A DNA stretch of 64,000 bases from Eonycteris spelaea (GCA_003508835.1 PUFA01000068.1:7192001-7256000); one strand, 5' to 3'; positions 22,796 through 33,552 are shown, numbered from the stretch's first letter. Notes: generated from the letters alone by a model not told the origin. Numbers and translations are program-made.

Positions 22796-23087
22796 AAAAG
22801 CTGTATTTGTTCTTTATTCATTAAAAGAGAATTAGAGTATTGCAAAAAAGGTTCTCCTTTCTATAAATAAAATTTCTGCTTTTAATCACCTCTTCAACTT
22901 AACACAATAACTTCCAGTGATCCCTGGATCATATTGGGCTTAAGCTGATGTATGCAAGGGGTTGATAAGGAAATTTGTGGATTTAAAGTTTTAACATATA
23001 ACAGAACCTAATCTGTGCATAATGCAAAGTCAAGAGCCATGGATATTTCCAAGAGAAGAATACACCGTTCTTTCTCAGGAAAAAAAT
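22796..23087. other. Unassigned DNA
   Basis: No element recognised. Confidence 0.4.
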
Positions 23088-23175
23088 AGTTTTTATTGAG
23101 CACCAACTAGGCATAAATCTATGTTGTCATCGGATAACCTAATGCTCCGAAGAGGGAGGTACTGTCTGGATTCCA
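23088..23175 (-). mobile_element. MIR/L2 tail fragment, antisense
   Basis: 'tttttattgagcaccaacta' then 'ggcataaatctatgttgtca' and 'cgaagagggaggtactg' match the antisense MIR tail and adjoining part. Confidence 0.6.
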
Positions 23176-23540
23176 AAGCCCCTGCTGCTCATTCCCCTAT
23201 TTGTCCATTTCAGCTATTCTACATGTCTCCAATATGTTGCTGATTAAAAATAAACACTGTTGATCTATTTTAGGCAAATGAATGAATATATTAGTAGCAA
23301 AAGAAAGAGAAGGTGATAGAGTGGTCAAACCAGAAAATGTAATTAGAGAAAGAAAAATAAATAATAGTAGATATACTATTATGTATAGAAGGCAGGGTTA
23401 GTCCCTTTCATGTTTTTATTAATCCTTACTTAGTCATAATTGCCTTTTTATAGATACAGAAGCAAAAATTCTTATGTACTCTGATATTATCTCCAGGGCA
23501 TGTATATTATTTCACATATTGATTAACTATTTGAATCTTG
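23176..23540. other. Unassigned DNA
   Basis: A weak antisense MIR-like piece may lie at 23,390-23,480 ('ttttattaatccttacttag', 'agatacagaagcaaaaattc'). Otherwise nothing recognised. Confidence 0.4.
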
Positions 23541-23544
23541 GTTA

Positions 23545-23685
23545 TTACTTTCTTCCCTCACACAAATGTAAGTTTCGTGAGAGCAGGTACATTTCTGGCT
23601 TGTTTTCTGCTCTATACCCAGAGTAGAGGAGTGCAGGCACATACTTGGCACTCAACAGATATTTGTTGAGTGAATAAATGAATGC
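23545..23685 (+). mobile_element. L2 LINE 3' end
   Basis: 'atgtaagtttcgtgagagca', 'ctgctctatacccagagtag', 'cacatacttggcactcaaca', 'gatatttgttgagtgaataa' then 'atgaatg'. Clear sense L2 terminus. Confidence 0.85.
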
Positions 23686-23929
23686 CTTTATTTCCACACC
23701 AGCTAAATTCAAATTGTATACGATATTCATTCACTGTAGCATCATTTAAGGAGTGTGTGCTGTGTGCTGGTGTAGGTGTATCTACATAATGTTTGCACGT
23801 ATTTATACTCAAATGAGGGGCAAAATTGCATAACAGGCAAGTTTGTAAACTCAAATTAGTATCTGTTATATGAACTTGGAAAGTTTCACAGCTTTTCTGT
23901 GAGCATTATTTAGTCCCATAAAACACTGA

Positions 23930-24006
23930 TAATATATAATATGTAATATATAATATAATATAATATAATATAATTAATAATATAATATATATATATAATA
24001 TAATAT
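23930..24006. repeat. AT-rich (TATAA/TA)n low-complexity block
   Basis: About 77 bases almost entirely A/T with ATATA and TATAATA periodicity, ending at 'taatatgcca'. Confidence 0.9.
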
Positions 24007-25170
24007 GCCAGCTCCATCCTACTCCAGCCTTAACATTCCTCTCACTTATTGTTTCTGCCCTGATTCATCCCTGAGCCTCTGAGATTCTGGCCTGGAAAGA
24101 AAAAACAAAAAACAAACAAAAAACCCCAGGTGATTGTTTCCTACTAAAACATGACATCTAAGTATAGTTTGTGGATTGTGCACCAGATGCTCCTGTAAAT
24201 GTTTAAGGGCAAAATTAAGCACTTTTAGGAACCCTAGGACATGGCAGTTACCTGTCCATTACCAGGTGCAATTGTGCTTCTAGACCGGCTGCTGTCAAGG
24301 CCACAGGTTCTGTCTTCAGTCCCCAATGAAAAAGAATCCCAGTACTAAGGACCCTGGCTTTCTATGGGACTGGCACCTTCACTGTGGTCCTGCCAAACCC
24401 TTCTTCGGAGCCTTGGTCCTGCTTTCTGCTTTCTGAATGTTACCTCAGGGTCTCCTGGTTCTATAGCTTGGCCAAACTCCAGAAGACTGCAACTGCCATC
24501 ATATTAACACCTTACATCTAATGTCATAGATGTTGATATCTCAAGTCAAACTCAAGTTTATTCTTCAACTCTTCTGAATCTCCCCAATTGAATTTATAGA
24601 CTCTATCTAGCCAACTAATCCAGTGAATTTTAATCTGTGCTCACCAGTGATTCAGTGCTATGCAAAGAGGAGAAATGAATATAAAGTGTGTAGCTTTTTA
24701 TTTGTTTTTGTGTGTATTCAGATCAACTCTAACAAGATCTATTGAACACCCTTGTAAAATAAACATTTCCTGAGAAAGTTCCTTGAAGAGTGTAATTTAC
24801 AAGGTCAATGCAAGCCATCTCCATTGATGAAATATAAGGTACAGTCACATCTCAAGTGAACATTTTGCTTTTGTAATGTAAGATAAATATAATGAACTAT
24901 AGACAAATATTTTCAGTAATAATAGAAATTATCCCATAATGAACTTTAGCTCAAGACATTCCTACATATTTCAAGTGGAGCCACATTATAAAGTTGCTCT
25001 GAAATCTATACTATCAGATTCAGAGAGTCTTTAAGAGTTGAGGTGGTAAAGATGCCTAATAATAAAAAAATTGTTAAATATGTTTTTACTTTATTGACCA
25101 ATTTCCAAAAAGAAGAGAATAAGACTATTGAAACAAATAAAACCAGATTATATTCATCTTGCTATTTATC
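24007..25170. other. Unassigned DNA with a GC-richer block
   Basis: 24,010-24,480 is clearly GC-richer than its surroundings ('gcctctgagattctggcctg', 'ggctgctgtcaaggccacag', 'ggagccttggtcctgctttc'). I cannot match it to a repeat family, and no open frame runs through it. The rest is ordinary AT-rich DNA. Confidence 0.4.
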
Positions 25171-25171
25171 G

Positions 25172-25262
25172 AGTGACTAAATCCTTGATAAATCCCTATA
25201 GTCCAGCACCATACCTGGCACCTGACAAGTGCTCAGTAAATGTTTGTTGAATGAAAGGATGT
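25172..25262 (+). mobile_element. L2 LINE 3' end
   Basis: 'ccagcaccatacctggcacc', 'tgacaagtgctcagtaaatg', 'tttgttgaatgaaagg'. Short terminal fragment. Confidence 0.75.
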
Positions 25263-26042
25263 CAGGACTGACCTTTTTTTGTCATGGGTTCTGGAAGCTG
25301 AGAAACACGAAGGTCAGAGATAATGAAACTTCACAACCTCATGGCCACAATGAGAATCATGGAAGTGCTTTAGAAGTGAGTTATTTAAAGCTCAACGGGG
25401 AAAGATTCTTCATCTTCCCAGATCTCTGCTGTCACTTTACAAAGAGAAATAAAGACTTATCTTGATGACAAGGGACATTCGGGGATAAAGATGCTGAATA
25501 CGGTCTGAGTCTGGAGCTCTCAGAGGGCAGTGGGTGAAGCAGTTTGAATAACAGAAGAGTCGATCTTTAGAATCCTCCACAGAGGTTCACAGAGATGTGT
25601 AAAGCGCTTGGGATTTGATTTTACTTTTCAGGGTTTTCAGTTTGCTATTCTTTTCTTGTATTTGCTGTCACTGAGTGGAACAGAAAGCAAACCCAGTAGA
25701 ATGTTCAGGTTGTACAGTTTTGCTTTTTTTTTTTTTTTTTTTAAGAGAAAAGAAAGAAGGTCATGGAAGGCTTGTGAGAAAGATGTCTTTTATTCCTGAT
25801 AAAAATATCTGTACAACATTTTGAAATGGAATGTAGGACCTGTTCATCTTTCTTGGGGAATTTATAATGTACAAAGAATTTGAAAATTTTCTCTGAATGT
25901 CTGAGGAAGGGAAGAAGTGAACTATCTCTGTAACCTATGAAATTCCCTCATCCTTTTATTCTCCTAGGGCCTAATAATAGGTTACCTGTAAAAAGTTATT
26001 AATGACATAGCTCTTGCCTTTTAAAGTAAATGAAAAGAGGTG
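25263..26042. other. Unassigned DNA with T run
   Basis: Contains a 19-base T run at 25,724-25,742 followed by a purine-rich patch. Two short frames (78 and 63 codons) have no recognisable content. Confidence 0.45.
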
Positions 26043-26195
26043 ATATTTATTATGTGTCCACCATCTGTTTAATACTATGATAAACATGTTAGTGTCATAT
26101 CTCATTCAGTACTCATAACAATTCTATAAAGCAGAGGGAAACTTCTTAGTTTACACATAGTGAAATTGAGACTCAGGAAGTTGAAGATGCTTGTC
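26043..26195 (-). mobile_element. MIR SINE, antisense
   Basis: 'atttattatgtgtccaccat', 'gtcatatctcattcagtact', 'cataacaattctataaagca', 'gtgaaattgagactcaggaa'. Confidence 0.8.
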
Positions 26196-26214
26196 TTTTG
26201 ACTCTGTCTAGTCT

Positions 26215-26490
26215 ATTCCTTACTACCCATTATGAGCACTGACTCTCCTAGAAGCTTCCCCTGTCCTTACGTGATAGAATTACCCTTCCCTCTTCTGTGC
26301 TATCACTGTATCTTGTACATGCTTTAATGTGAGATCTGTATTCAAATTGATTTTTTTTTTAATTTGATTCCCCTTTACTAGAGTAGAAGTATCTATATAG
26401 TGAAAATTGTGGTTTTCATCTCTATAATCTTTGCACCTACCACAGATATGTTGAATATTTTAAGTAAATGCCATATAGTTTATTAGGCAT
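26215..26490 (+). mobile_element. L2 LINE 3' region
   Basis: 'tcctagaagcttcccctgtc', 'ccttccctcttctgtgctat', 'cactgtatcttgtacatgct', 'tactagagtagaagtatcta', 'ataatctttgcacctaccac', 'ttgaatattttaagtaaatg' follow the L2 3' UTR order. A nine-base T run interrupts near 26,352. Confidence 0.65.
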
Positions 26491-27261
26491 GGAGTCAGAA
26501 TTTAAATTTAACATCTTTTTGATTCTGAAAGCTCATGCATTTTTCATGATACTGAATGCCAAAACTTGAAGACAGACAGAAAGAGCAACACAATTATTTT
26601 TTAAGTAATATATCTAATTTATACATTTAGTATAAATATACTAGGATTAATGACTATGTAGGCAATTCATAGGCAGTGCTAATCCAGAAAATGTAAAGCC
26701 CAGGAAGAATGTATAGCTCATATGATAAGTCTAAGAATTTTCATTTTAATTCACATTATTATCAGTAGTAATTATTATACAACTAGTGTATGATAGGCCC
26801 TGTGGTAGGTAGAAAGGTGAAAGCAACAGAAACCCTTCCCTTCATGAGTTGGCAGACAACATGGTGCACATGATACAGTACATTTTGTTGTCATTCATCT
26901 CTCTGAGCTATACTTCCTCATGTTTAAATTGGTGCTAATAATACTCCTCAAGATCATAAAAATTAAAACAGATCAAAAATTGCACTCAACTGGCAGTAGA
27001 GAACTAAATTCTGTATAGCCTTGCAGATCAGATGGCTTTACCTTGTTTTCAATATCAAGACCAGGTGAGATGGAGTGCTTTCTGCCTCCCTTGCAATCTC
27101 AATTCTTACAACCTAAAGTCAGGAATCCAAGATATCACTCATCTACCTGTTAAGCCTCCTGTTTCTTACCACAGAAGTGTGCTTTTGTTGTTATGAGTCT
27201 TAAAGCAGAGGATGGAAGTATTTTTAATTTAGCCAGCATAAGAAGAAGACAATTGGATTTA
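26491..27261. other. Unassigned DNA
   Basis: 26,780-26,870 ('tgtatgataggccctgtggt', 'cccttcatgagttggcagac') is weakly like antisense L2. The remainder is unassigned and leads into the L1 5' end at about 27,262. Confidence 0.4.
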
Positions 27262-28683
27262 GGAGTCTGGTCAAGATGGCAGAGTAGGAAAATGCTTGCG
27301 CTTGCCTCCTCCCAATACCACATCAAAAATTGCTAAACTACAGAACAACCATCATTGAGAATTGCCTGAGGTCTGGCTGAACATAAGCCCTATAACCAAG
27401 GAATACAGAAGTCACATCAACACTGGTAGAAAGGGCAGAGACGCTGAATAGGCTTGTCCCACAACCATGTGTGTGGTTAAAAATAGACAAGGACATCTCA
27501 ACTGTAGAGATGCCCCTGAGAAGTGAGAAGTCCCAGGCCCACACCAGGTTCTCCAGTCCAGGGTTTCAGTACCAGAAAGAAAAGTCCCCACAACATCTGG
27601 CTATGAAAACTGGCGAAAATTGTGGCTGAGACAGAGGGCTGCTGGAGTCCCAGGCATTCCTTTTAAAGGGCCTAAGCATGGACTTACTTGCAGATGGACT
27701 CACTCGCTCTGAGCTCCAGTGCTAGAGCAGCAGCTTGAAAGTTGTCAGGTACATAGATGGAGAAACTGAATTTTCTGGCTTCAGGGTGAGGCCTTGAGGA
27801 AGCATATTTTTCCCAGAAAGAACTTCTGCAGAAGCCATTGTTCCTTCGGTGAGCCCTCTCCCCACCCAGCATGCAAACACAGGAGGTAGCCATATCTGAG
27901 TCTCTGTTACCTGGCTAACCCTGTTTGTCCTCCCCTGGTGTTTCCCTAAAACTCCACCCTCCCAACTTGTAGACTCATGCAAGCTGCATACAGTGGCTTT
28001 TTCATACAAATGGCACATCTTGGCTTATGCTGTGGAAGTTCCTAAAATCTCTCAAAGGTTTACAAACCCCAAACAAGGAGCAGCTGGCCTCAGTGTGCCC
28101 TGTACCTCTTACTAAATAGCTCCAAGTCTGGCATTCGTGGTAGCTGGCTTCAGTTTATAGCCTAGCCTCTTCCAGGCATATCCAAGACTAGGACAAGTGG
28201 CAATAATCTACATATCACTTCACAGCTCATATCCAAGTGTCCTCAGATGTGGCATAGACAGAGCTGACCATTGCCTACACAGAGCTTCTCCCAAGAGGAC
28301 CAAAAGCTACACACAGTGGCTAGTTTCAAGATAACACCAGAGCAACATCCAATCATTTCCACAAAATGACACACCCAAAAGCTTACTGAGCAGGTACTAG
28401 AGCCTGCTAAAGTGAATCCTCTTCTGTAGGGTCAGCTCCTACACAACAGCTCTTCTTATAATCACGGCCAGTCCTTAAAACCAATCATCCTGACTTGCAA
28501 GAGCAGTCAAGGATAAAGTACAACAGAAGGGCACACACAACCACACAAAGGACACACCTGTAGCCTTAGCTCCGGGACCACCAGGCCCCACAAGACACCT
28601 ACAACATAAAGCCACTCCATAAAAGAATGGATACCTGGCAGTTCTGCCTAATTCATAGAAAAAACACAGGAAGGTGGCCAAAA

Positions 28684-29575
28684 TGAGGAGACAGAGAAAC
28701 ATGTCCCAAATGAAAGAACAGAATAAAGCTCCAGCAAAAGAAATAAACAAAATGAAGACAAGGAATCTACCAAATGCAGAGTTCAAAACACTGGTCATAA
28801 GGATGCTCAATGGACATAGGGGCAGAAGAGATGAACTCAACGAGAACATTAACAAAGAGACAGAAAACATAAAAAAAAAAATAGATAGAAAACAAAAAGA
28901 ACCAATCAGAAATGAAGAATGCTGTAACTGAAATGAAGAGTATGTTATAGGAAATAAATAGTAGATTAGATAAAACAGAAGACTGAATCAGGGATGTGGA
29001 AGATTAAGGAGCAGAAAACAACCAATCAGAACAGCAACAAGAAAAAAATCCAAAAAAGTGAGTTTAAAGGACCTCTGAGATAACATCAAGCATACCAACA
29101 TTTATCATAGGGATGCCGAATGTGAAGAGAGAATAAGAAATTGAAAACTTATTTGAAGTAATAATGATAAAAAAAACTTCCCTAACCTGGTGATAGAAAT
29201 AGACATAGAAATCCAGAAAATGAGGAGTCCAAACAAGATGAACCCAAAGAAGACAACACCAAGACACATCATAATTAAAATGCCAAAGGTTAACGACAAG
29301 GGGAAATCTTAAAGTAGCCAGAAAAAAGGTTACCTACAAAGGAGGGCCCATAAGATTATCAGCTTATTTTTCAACAGAAACTTTACAGGCCAGGAGGGAT
29401 TGGCAGAAAATATTCAAAGTGATAAAAAACAAGGACTTCCAACGAGATTACTATATTCAGAAAAGCTATCATGTACAATTGAAGGACAGATAAAGAGTTT
29501 CCCACACAAGAAAAAGTTAAGAAGTTTATCACCACCAAACCAGCATTATAAGAAATGTTGAAGGGACTTCTTTAA
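28684..29575 (+). pseudogene. L1 ORF1 remnant
   Basis: ORF1 encodes the RNA-binding, coiled-coil trimer protein of the L1 particle. The first 80 or so codons are still open (frame 28,674-28,931), with the family pattern 'LPNAEFKTLVIRML' and a lysine/glutamate-rich coiled-coil start. An A11 run at 28,871-28,881 precedes a frame change: the expected sequence after it is out of frame and hits a stop at 28,929-28,931. C-terminal wording persists in broken frames ('aagatgaacccaaagaagac', 'aattaaaatgccaaaggtta', 'ccagcattataagaaatgtt'). Roughly 890 bp versus about 1 kb for an intact ORF1, so only modestly shortened. Confidence 0.85.
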
Positions 29576-29595
29576 GAATAAGAAAAAGATAAGAA

Positions 29596-29882
29596 ATGGT
29601 AATAACTACATATCTATCAACAATTATTTTAAATGCAAATGGATTAAATGTTCCAATCAAAAGATAGGGTGGCTAATGGATAAGAAAACAAAACCCTTAC
29701 ACATGCTCCTTATGAGATACTCACTTTGGATCAAAACATGCACATAACTGAAAGCAAAGGGATTAAAAAAAAGATATTTCTTGAAAATGGAAAAGAAGAT
29801 TTAAAAGCTCATGTAGCAATACTATAACCATACAAAATAGACCTTAAAACAAAGGCTATAACAGAAGACAGAGAAGGCTCAG
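29596..29882 (+). pseudogene. L1 ORF2 N-terminal (endonuclease) fragment
   Basis: 'ttaaatgcaaatggattaaa' encodes the conserved start of the ORF2 endonuclease (LNANGLN), followed by 'cacatgctccttatgagata' and 'atagaccttaaaacaaaggc'. A stop right after 'ccaatcaaaaga' (29,665) reflects a small deletion. At about 29,880 the sequence leaves this region and continues with the ORF2 C-terminal end. Most of the endonuclease and the whole reverse transcriptase are lost. Confidence 0.8.
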
Positions 29883-30300
29883 GAATTCCATTTTTATGAA
29901 TTTATTTGAGGAAACTGAAAACACTAATTTGAAAAGGTATATGCATCCATGTTTATTGCAGCATTATTTACAATAGCCAAGATAAGGAAGAAACCTAAGT
30001 GTCCATTAATGAATGAATAGACAAAGAAGATATTGTACATATATACAATGGAATATTACTCAGCAATAAAAAAGAATGAAGTGTTGCTATCTGCAATACC
30101 ATGAATAGATCTGAAAAATATTATGCTAAGTGAAATAGTCATACAGGGAAAGACAAATACCCTGATTTCACTTGTGTGTAGAATCTAAAACCTAATGAAC
30201 AAACAAAACAGAAATGAACTAATAGATACAGAGAATATTTTCATGGTTGCCAGACCAGAGAGGGTTTGGGGAAGATGGGTGAAAAGGGAGAGAGATTAAG

Positions 30301-30310
30301 GTACAGTTTG
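30301..30310 (+). repeat. Target-site duplication, left copy
   Basis: 'gtacagtttg', identical to 30,666-30,675 and flanking the nested L1. The preceding 'ttaag' fits the TT|AA-type L1 cut site. Confidence 0.85.
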
Positions 30311-30665
30311 TTGCAACAACATGGATGGATCCGTGATAATCATGCTTAGTGAAATAAGCAAGACTGAAAAAATTGAAAATCACATGATATCACTTACATG
30401 TGGGATATAAACCTAAAAGCAACAAATGAACAGGACAAACAAAGAGAGACTCATGGACATGAAGTATAGACTACTGGTTACCAGAAGGTAGGTGGTGGAG
30501 AGAGCAGGGAGGTAGATGGGGTAAACAGGGTCAAATATATGATGACAGAAAGAAATCTACTATGGGAGGTGAATACACATTGTAAATATATATATGCCTC
30601 ACTGTTAAAGTGTACTGATGGCATTTCGTTAACTAATGTCACCATAAAAAAAAAACTTAAAAAAA
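30311..30665 (+). mobile_element. Young 5'-truncated L1 (bat-type) nested in the L1MA 3' UTR
   Basis: A 355-bp insert beginning in the last part of ORF2 ('ttgcaacaacatggatggat', 'atgcttagtgaaataagcaa'). It continues through the 3' UTR ('cctaaaagcaacaaatgaac', 'gactactggttaccagaagg', 'gtcaccataaaaaaaaaac') and ends in an A-rich tail. It is flanked by 10-bp identical target duplications. The 3' UTR matches the element at 4,510-5,897, so both belong to the same recent lineage. Confidence 0.92.
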
Positions 30666-30675
30666 GTACAGTTTG
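30666..30675 (+). repeat. Target-site duplication, right copy
   Basis: 'gtacagtttg', the second copy of the nested L1's target duplication; the interrupted L1MA 3' UTR resumes here. Confidence 0.85.
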
Positions 30676-30875
30676 GTAATTACAAAGTAGTCCTGAGCAT
30701 GTAAAGTGCAGCATAAGGAATATGGTCAATAATATCGCAATAACTATGTACTGTGTCAGATGAGAACTATGTTTATCAGGTGATCACTTTGTAAGTTACA
30801 TACATGTCTAATCACTATGTTATACACCTGAAAGTAATATAATATTTTATGCCAACAATAACTGAAACATATATA
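30676..30875 (+). mobile_element. L1MA-type 3' end, resumed after insertion
   Basis: 'cataaggaatatggtcaata', 'tatcgcaataactatgtact', 'catgtctaatcactatgtta', 'tacacctgaaagtaatataa' and 'gccaacaataactgaaac' form the classic end of this L1 group. Colinear with 27,262-30,310. Confidence 0.9.
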
Positions 30876-30995
30876 CATTTAAAAAATTAATACACACATT
30901 ATTGAACCTAGTACCTAACATAGATGAAGATCCATCATAAGTAGTACCTTTCAGCTGGAACATAAATATTAATATGGATATGAATGTACTTAAAT

Positions 30996-31201
30996 CAGAG
31001 GTCTCAATGCAGGAGAGAGAGGGATTTCTTCCAGGAGACATCTGGCAATTTATAGAGATGTTTTTAGTTGTCACAACTGGGCATGTACTGCTGGCAGCTA
31101 GTAAATAGAAGCCAAGGATAGTGTTAAACATTCACCAGAGCTCAGAACAGTCAGTTGCCCACAACAAATAATTAAAGAATTATCTGGCTTGAAATGTCGG
31201 G
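30996..31201 (+). mobile_element. MER20 (hAT-Charlie) DNA transposon relic
   Basis: 'cagaggtctcaatgcaggag' is the left terminus. Then come 'gacatctggcaatttataga', 'atgtttttagttgtcacaac', 'ctgctggcagctagtaaata', 'gttgcccacaacaaataatt' and 'attatctggcttgaaatgtc'. About 205 of roughly 220 bp; the right terminal inverted repeat is missing or eroded. Confidence 0.85.
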
Positions 31202-31612
31202 AAATATAAATGTAGATACAGATACACGTGCAGATATAAAAAGTACTAGGTGTCACAAGCATCTGGTCTAGTTCTGTGAGAGTGTAGAGGTAGAAGAGGA
31301 ATGACCCTGGATGTGAATCTGAGGAGAATTTATGAAACAGTCAGAATTTATCTGGGCTATCAGAGAGAGAAGCAAATGGAACTTTAGGAAGAACTTGATT
31401 AATGGGAAAATAATATTTTGTGAACCAGAGTTGATAAAAAGATTTTTGAATCATACGGTGAAATCTGGAAGAATAAGTGGAGGATTTAGCAAGACTATAT
31501 AATAGACATGATAGCATATGAGACACAGTGTGAGCAGGAATACAGAATGAGGACCACGGTATGAAGAAAGAACAAGGAACATATCCAAGGATGATGTAAA
31601 GAGCACACTTTG
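31202..31612. other. Unassigned DNA
   Basis: Purine-rich on the + strand; a 61-codon antisense frame is unsupported. No element named. Confidence 0.4.
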
Positions 31613-31614
31613 TA

Positions 31615-31745
31615 TTTCCTCATGTATTTATTAAAAATGATCGATTGTCCTTGTGTACCAGGGACTTAATCTAGGCAATGGAAATAAAAACATAAACAAG
31701 ATACAGTTCCTAAATTCATTAAAGGAAAACCTGTAAAAGTTGGAA
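31615..31745 (-). mobile_element. L2 3' fragment, antisense
   Basis: 'cctcatgtatttattaaaaa', 'ttgtgtaccagggacttaat', 'ctaggcaatggaaataaaaa', 'agatacagttcctaaattca': reversed L2 tail and upstream part. Confidence 0.65.
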
Positions 31746-31879
31746 ATAGAATGTATATATTGAACAAAAACAAGTTGGAGATTAAGAATGAAAAGAACTC
31801 ATCTCTTATATTAAAAAAATGTGGTTTATTTTATTCATGATCGTCCTTTCTCTTCAAAATGATTTCCCTATAATAAAGA

Positions 31880-32010
31880 GGCACTAGGCACTAATCTATG
31901 TTGGAACTGGTGTCAATAACATATGTTATCTCTTTTAATATTCATAATGATCTTGAGTAGTATTATTAGCATCAATTTAGACAAGGAAAGTGAGGCTCAG
32001 ATCCAAGCGA
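31880..32010 (-). mobile_element. MIR SINE, antisense
   Basis: 'ggcactaggcactaatctat', 'ttatctcttttaatattcat', 'acaaggaaagtgaggctcag'. Truncated where the following sense MIR begins. Confidence 0.75.
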
Positions 32011-32170
32011 GGTCAGTAATTTACTGTGTGAACCTGAGCAAGATCCTTAACCTCTTAGATTTTTACTTGATTGTAAAACATAGGTACCAATGCTTCCTAT
32101 GAGAATTAAACAACCTCAGTAAGTACAAATGCCTATGTATACATAGAAGGAGTTATTGTTACTATCACTC
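32011..32170 (+). mobile_element. MIR SINE
   Basis: 'aatttactgtgtgaacctga', 'gcaagatccttaacctctta', 'tcctatgagaattaaacaac', 'tacatagaaggagttattgt'. Joined without a gap to the antisense MIR. Confidence 0.75.
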
Positions 32171-32384
32171 ATAATCTAGACTGATAGCAGTTTTATAAAA
32201 AATTTTAATAATACACTTTTTAAAAGTTACTTAGGTGATTTTAAGCCATTGCTACTTACAAAATTACCATTTTTCTAACCATATTTTACAGATATCAAGT
32301 TCAGCTTTTTTGATATTAAAGTGAAACTGGGTTAATATAATTTTAATATCCATATTTTGCCATTATCAATTAATATATTTTGCT

Positions 32385-32515
32385 CAGCAGTAATTAGAGT
32401 TATAGTATCATGAATACTAGATGCTGAGAGAATAAAAATTAATCCTTGTCCTGCAGGAGTTTATAATGCAAAGTATTAAAAGAGATAAGTTTGACATATG
32501 CATAACTAGCATACC
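32385..32515 (-). mobile_element. Probable L2 fragment, antisense
   Basis: 'gaatactagatgctgagaga', 'aattaatccttgtcctgcag', 'gagtttataatgcaaagtat' resemble the antisense L2 region with 'ccctgccctcaaggagctta'. The tail end is missing. Confidence 0.5.
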
Positions 32516-33290
32516 TAGGAAATAAGTAATAATGCTTATATGCAATTTATATTATAAATAGTTTACAATGGTAGCAACATCAGGTTTTATACAAAAATGT
32601 TCATTGTTATTGATACCATCATATCATGGAGAAGCTAAATTCTGGAATTGCTTGTTATGAAATGTGTAACCAAATAGCTTCTTTTGCATATGAACTTGGA
32701 TTTTCTATAGTGTTTTCTATGCAATATCAATAAGTGATAAATATGAAAAATTCCCAAAATATCATGTAATTCAGCAGTCTTTACTTTGTGGAGACTGAGT
32801 TTCAGAGAGAGGTTAAATGACTAATGTAGGAACTGATCTTGTGTCCAAGCACGTGGTGGTAACAAGGGGCCCCAGCTGAGTACATCCCTGAGAAGAGGGA
32901 CACCTTTTTCTCTCTGACAGATCAGGAAAGATTACTTCTACATCTTCTCAGTGGTGGCAAGAGACCTAAGTTAAACAGAAGACACACTTTATTTCATGAA
33001 GTTACACTATGTGGTGGCAGGAAAAAAAAAAAACAACACTTTTTAAAAATGGTCATGATTACAACTGTTCTGGTTCTCCATTACCTTCCACATGTGTTTG
33101 GAAGGAGGACTTTTCCAGTAGGCATTTATAAAGCCCTGGATTCTTGAACATTTTAACATAAATGTGGGAGGAGTGGTCTTCTAGGCAGATGGAAGGTTGA
33201 TTAATTAATTTGAATATGTATAAATGTTAGCTTATTTGTCTTTCAAGTTGTAATGTTATTCCAACACAGATGAGAACACAGCATCAGAAT
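32516..33290. other. Mostly unassigned DNA
   Basis: A scrap of antisense MIR may occur at 32,770-32,840 ('gactgagtttcagagagagg'). 32,850-32,990 is somewhat GC-richer without a match. Nothing else recognised. Confidence 0.4.
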
Positions 33291-33294
33291 GCTA

Positions 33295-33552
33295 AACAAT
33301 AATAACTACCATTTCCAGAACCTCCTCTTACTAAGTAGCTAGGAGGCTTCTAAGCACTGTTTTATATATATATATAGTTGTTATTGTTTAACCTCAGAAT
33401 AGACACAGAATGCAGTCATTATCTACATTATACAGATAAAGTAAGAAAAGTTGAGATAAAACGTCTTGCCTTAGGACACACAGCCAGTAAGTGATACATT
33501 CTGGATCTTAATGCTGTCTTAGAGTATGCAGTCCTGTGCACTTCAGCACTTC
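33295..33552 (-). mobile_element. MIR SINE, antisense, near full length
   Basis: 'aataataactaccatttcca', 'gaggcttctaagcactgttt', 'cagtcattatctacattata', 'gttgagataaaacgtcttgc', 'ggacacacagccagtaagtg', 'tgcagtcctgtgcacttcag' in antisense MIR order, with a (TA)6 patch at 33,364-33,376. Confidence 0.85.

Larger units (their letters stand above)
27262..30310 (+). mobile_element. L1MA-type LINE-1: 5' UTR, ORF1 and ORF2 ends, internally deleted
   Basis: The 5' end resembles an L1 start ('gtcaagatggcagagtagga', 'gcttgcctcctcccaatacc'). About 1.4 kb of 5' UTR precedes an ORF1 remnant (28,684-29,575). The usual ORF1-ORF2 spacer of this lineage is nearly absent. A short ORF2 5' piece (29,596-29,882) runs straight into the ORF2 3' end ('gaaaacactaatttgaaaag' at 29,918), so well over 2 kb of ORF2, including the reverse transcriptase core, is gone. 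The 3' UTR is interrupted at 30,310 by a younger L1 and resumes at 30,666. Dead relic, but unusual in keeping its 5' end. Confidence 0.85.

Noticed and set aside
23930..24006. AT block considered as an origin or matrix attachment site
   Set aside because: No supporting motif beyond composition; cannot be called from sequence alone.
28475..28870. Longest open frame, 131 codons on the - strand, hydrophobic
   Set aside because: It is antisense to the L1 5' UTR/ORF1 remnant; its composition follows from the A-rich L1 sense strand.
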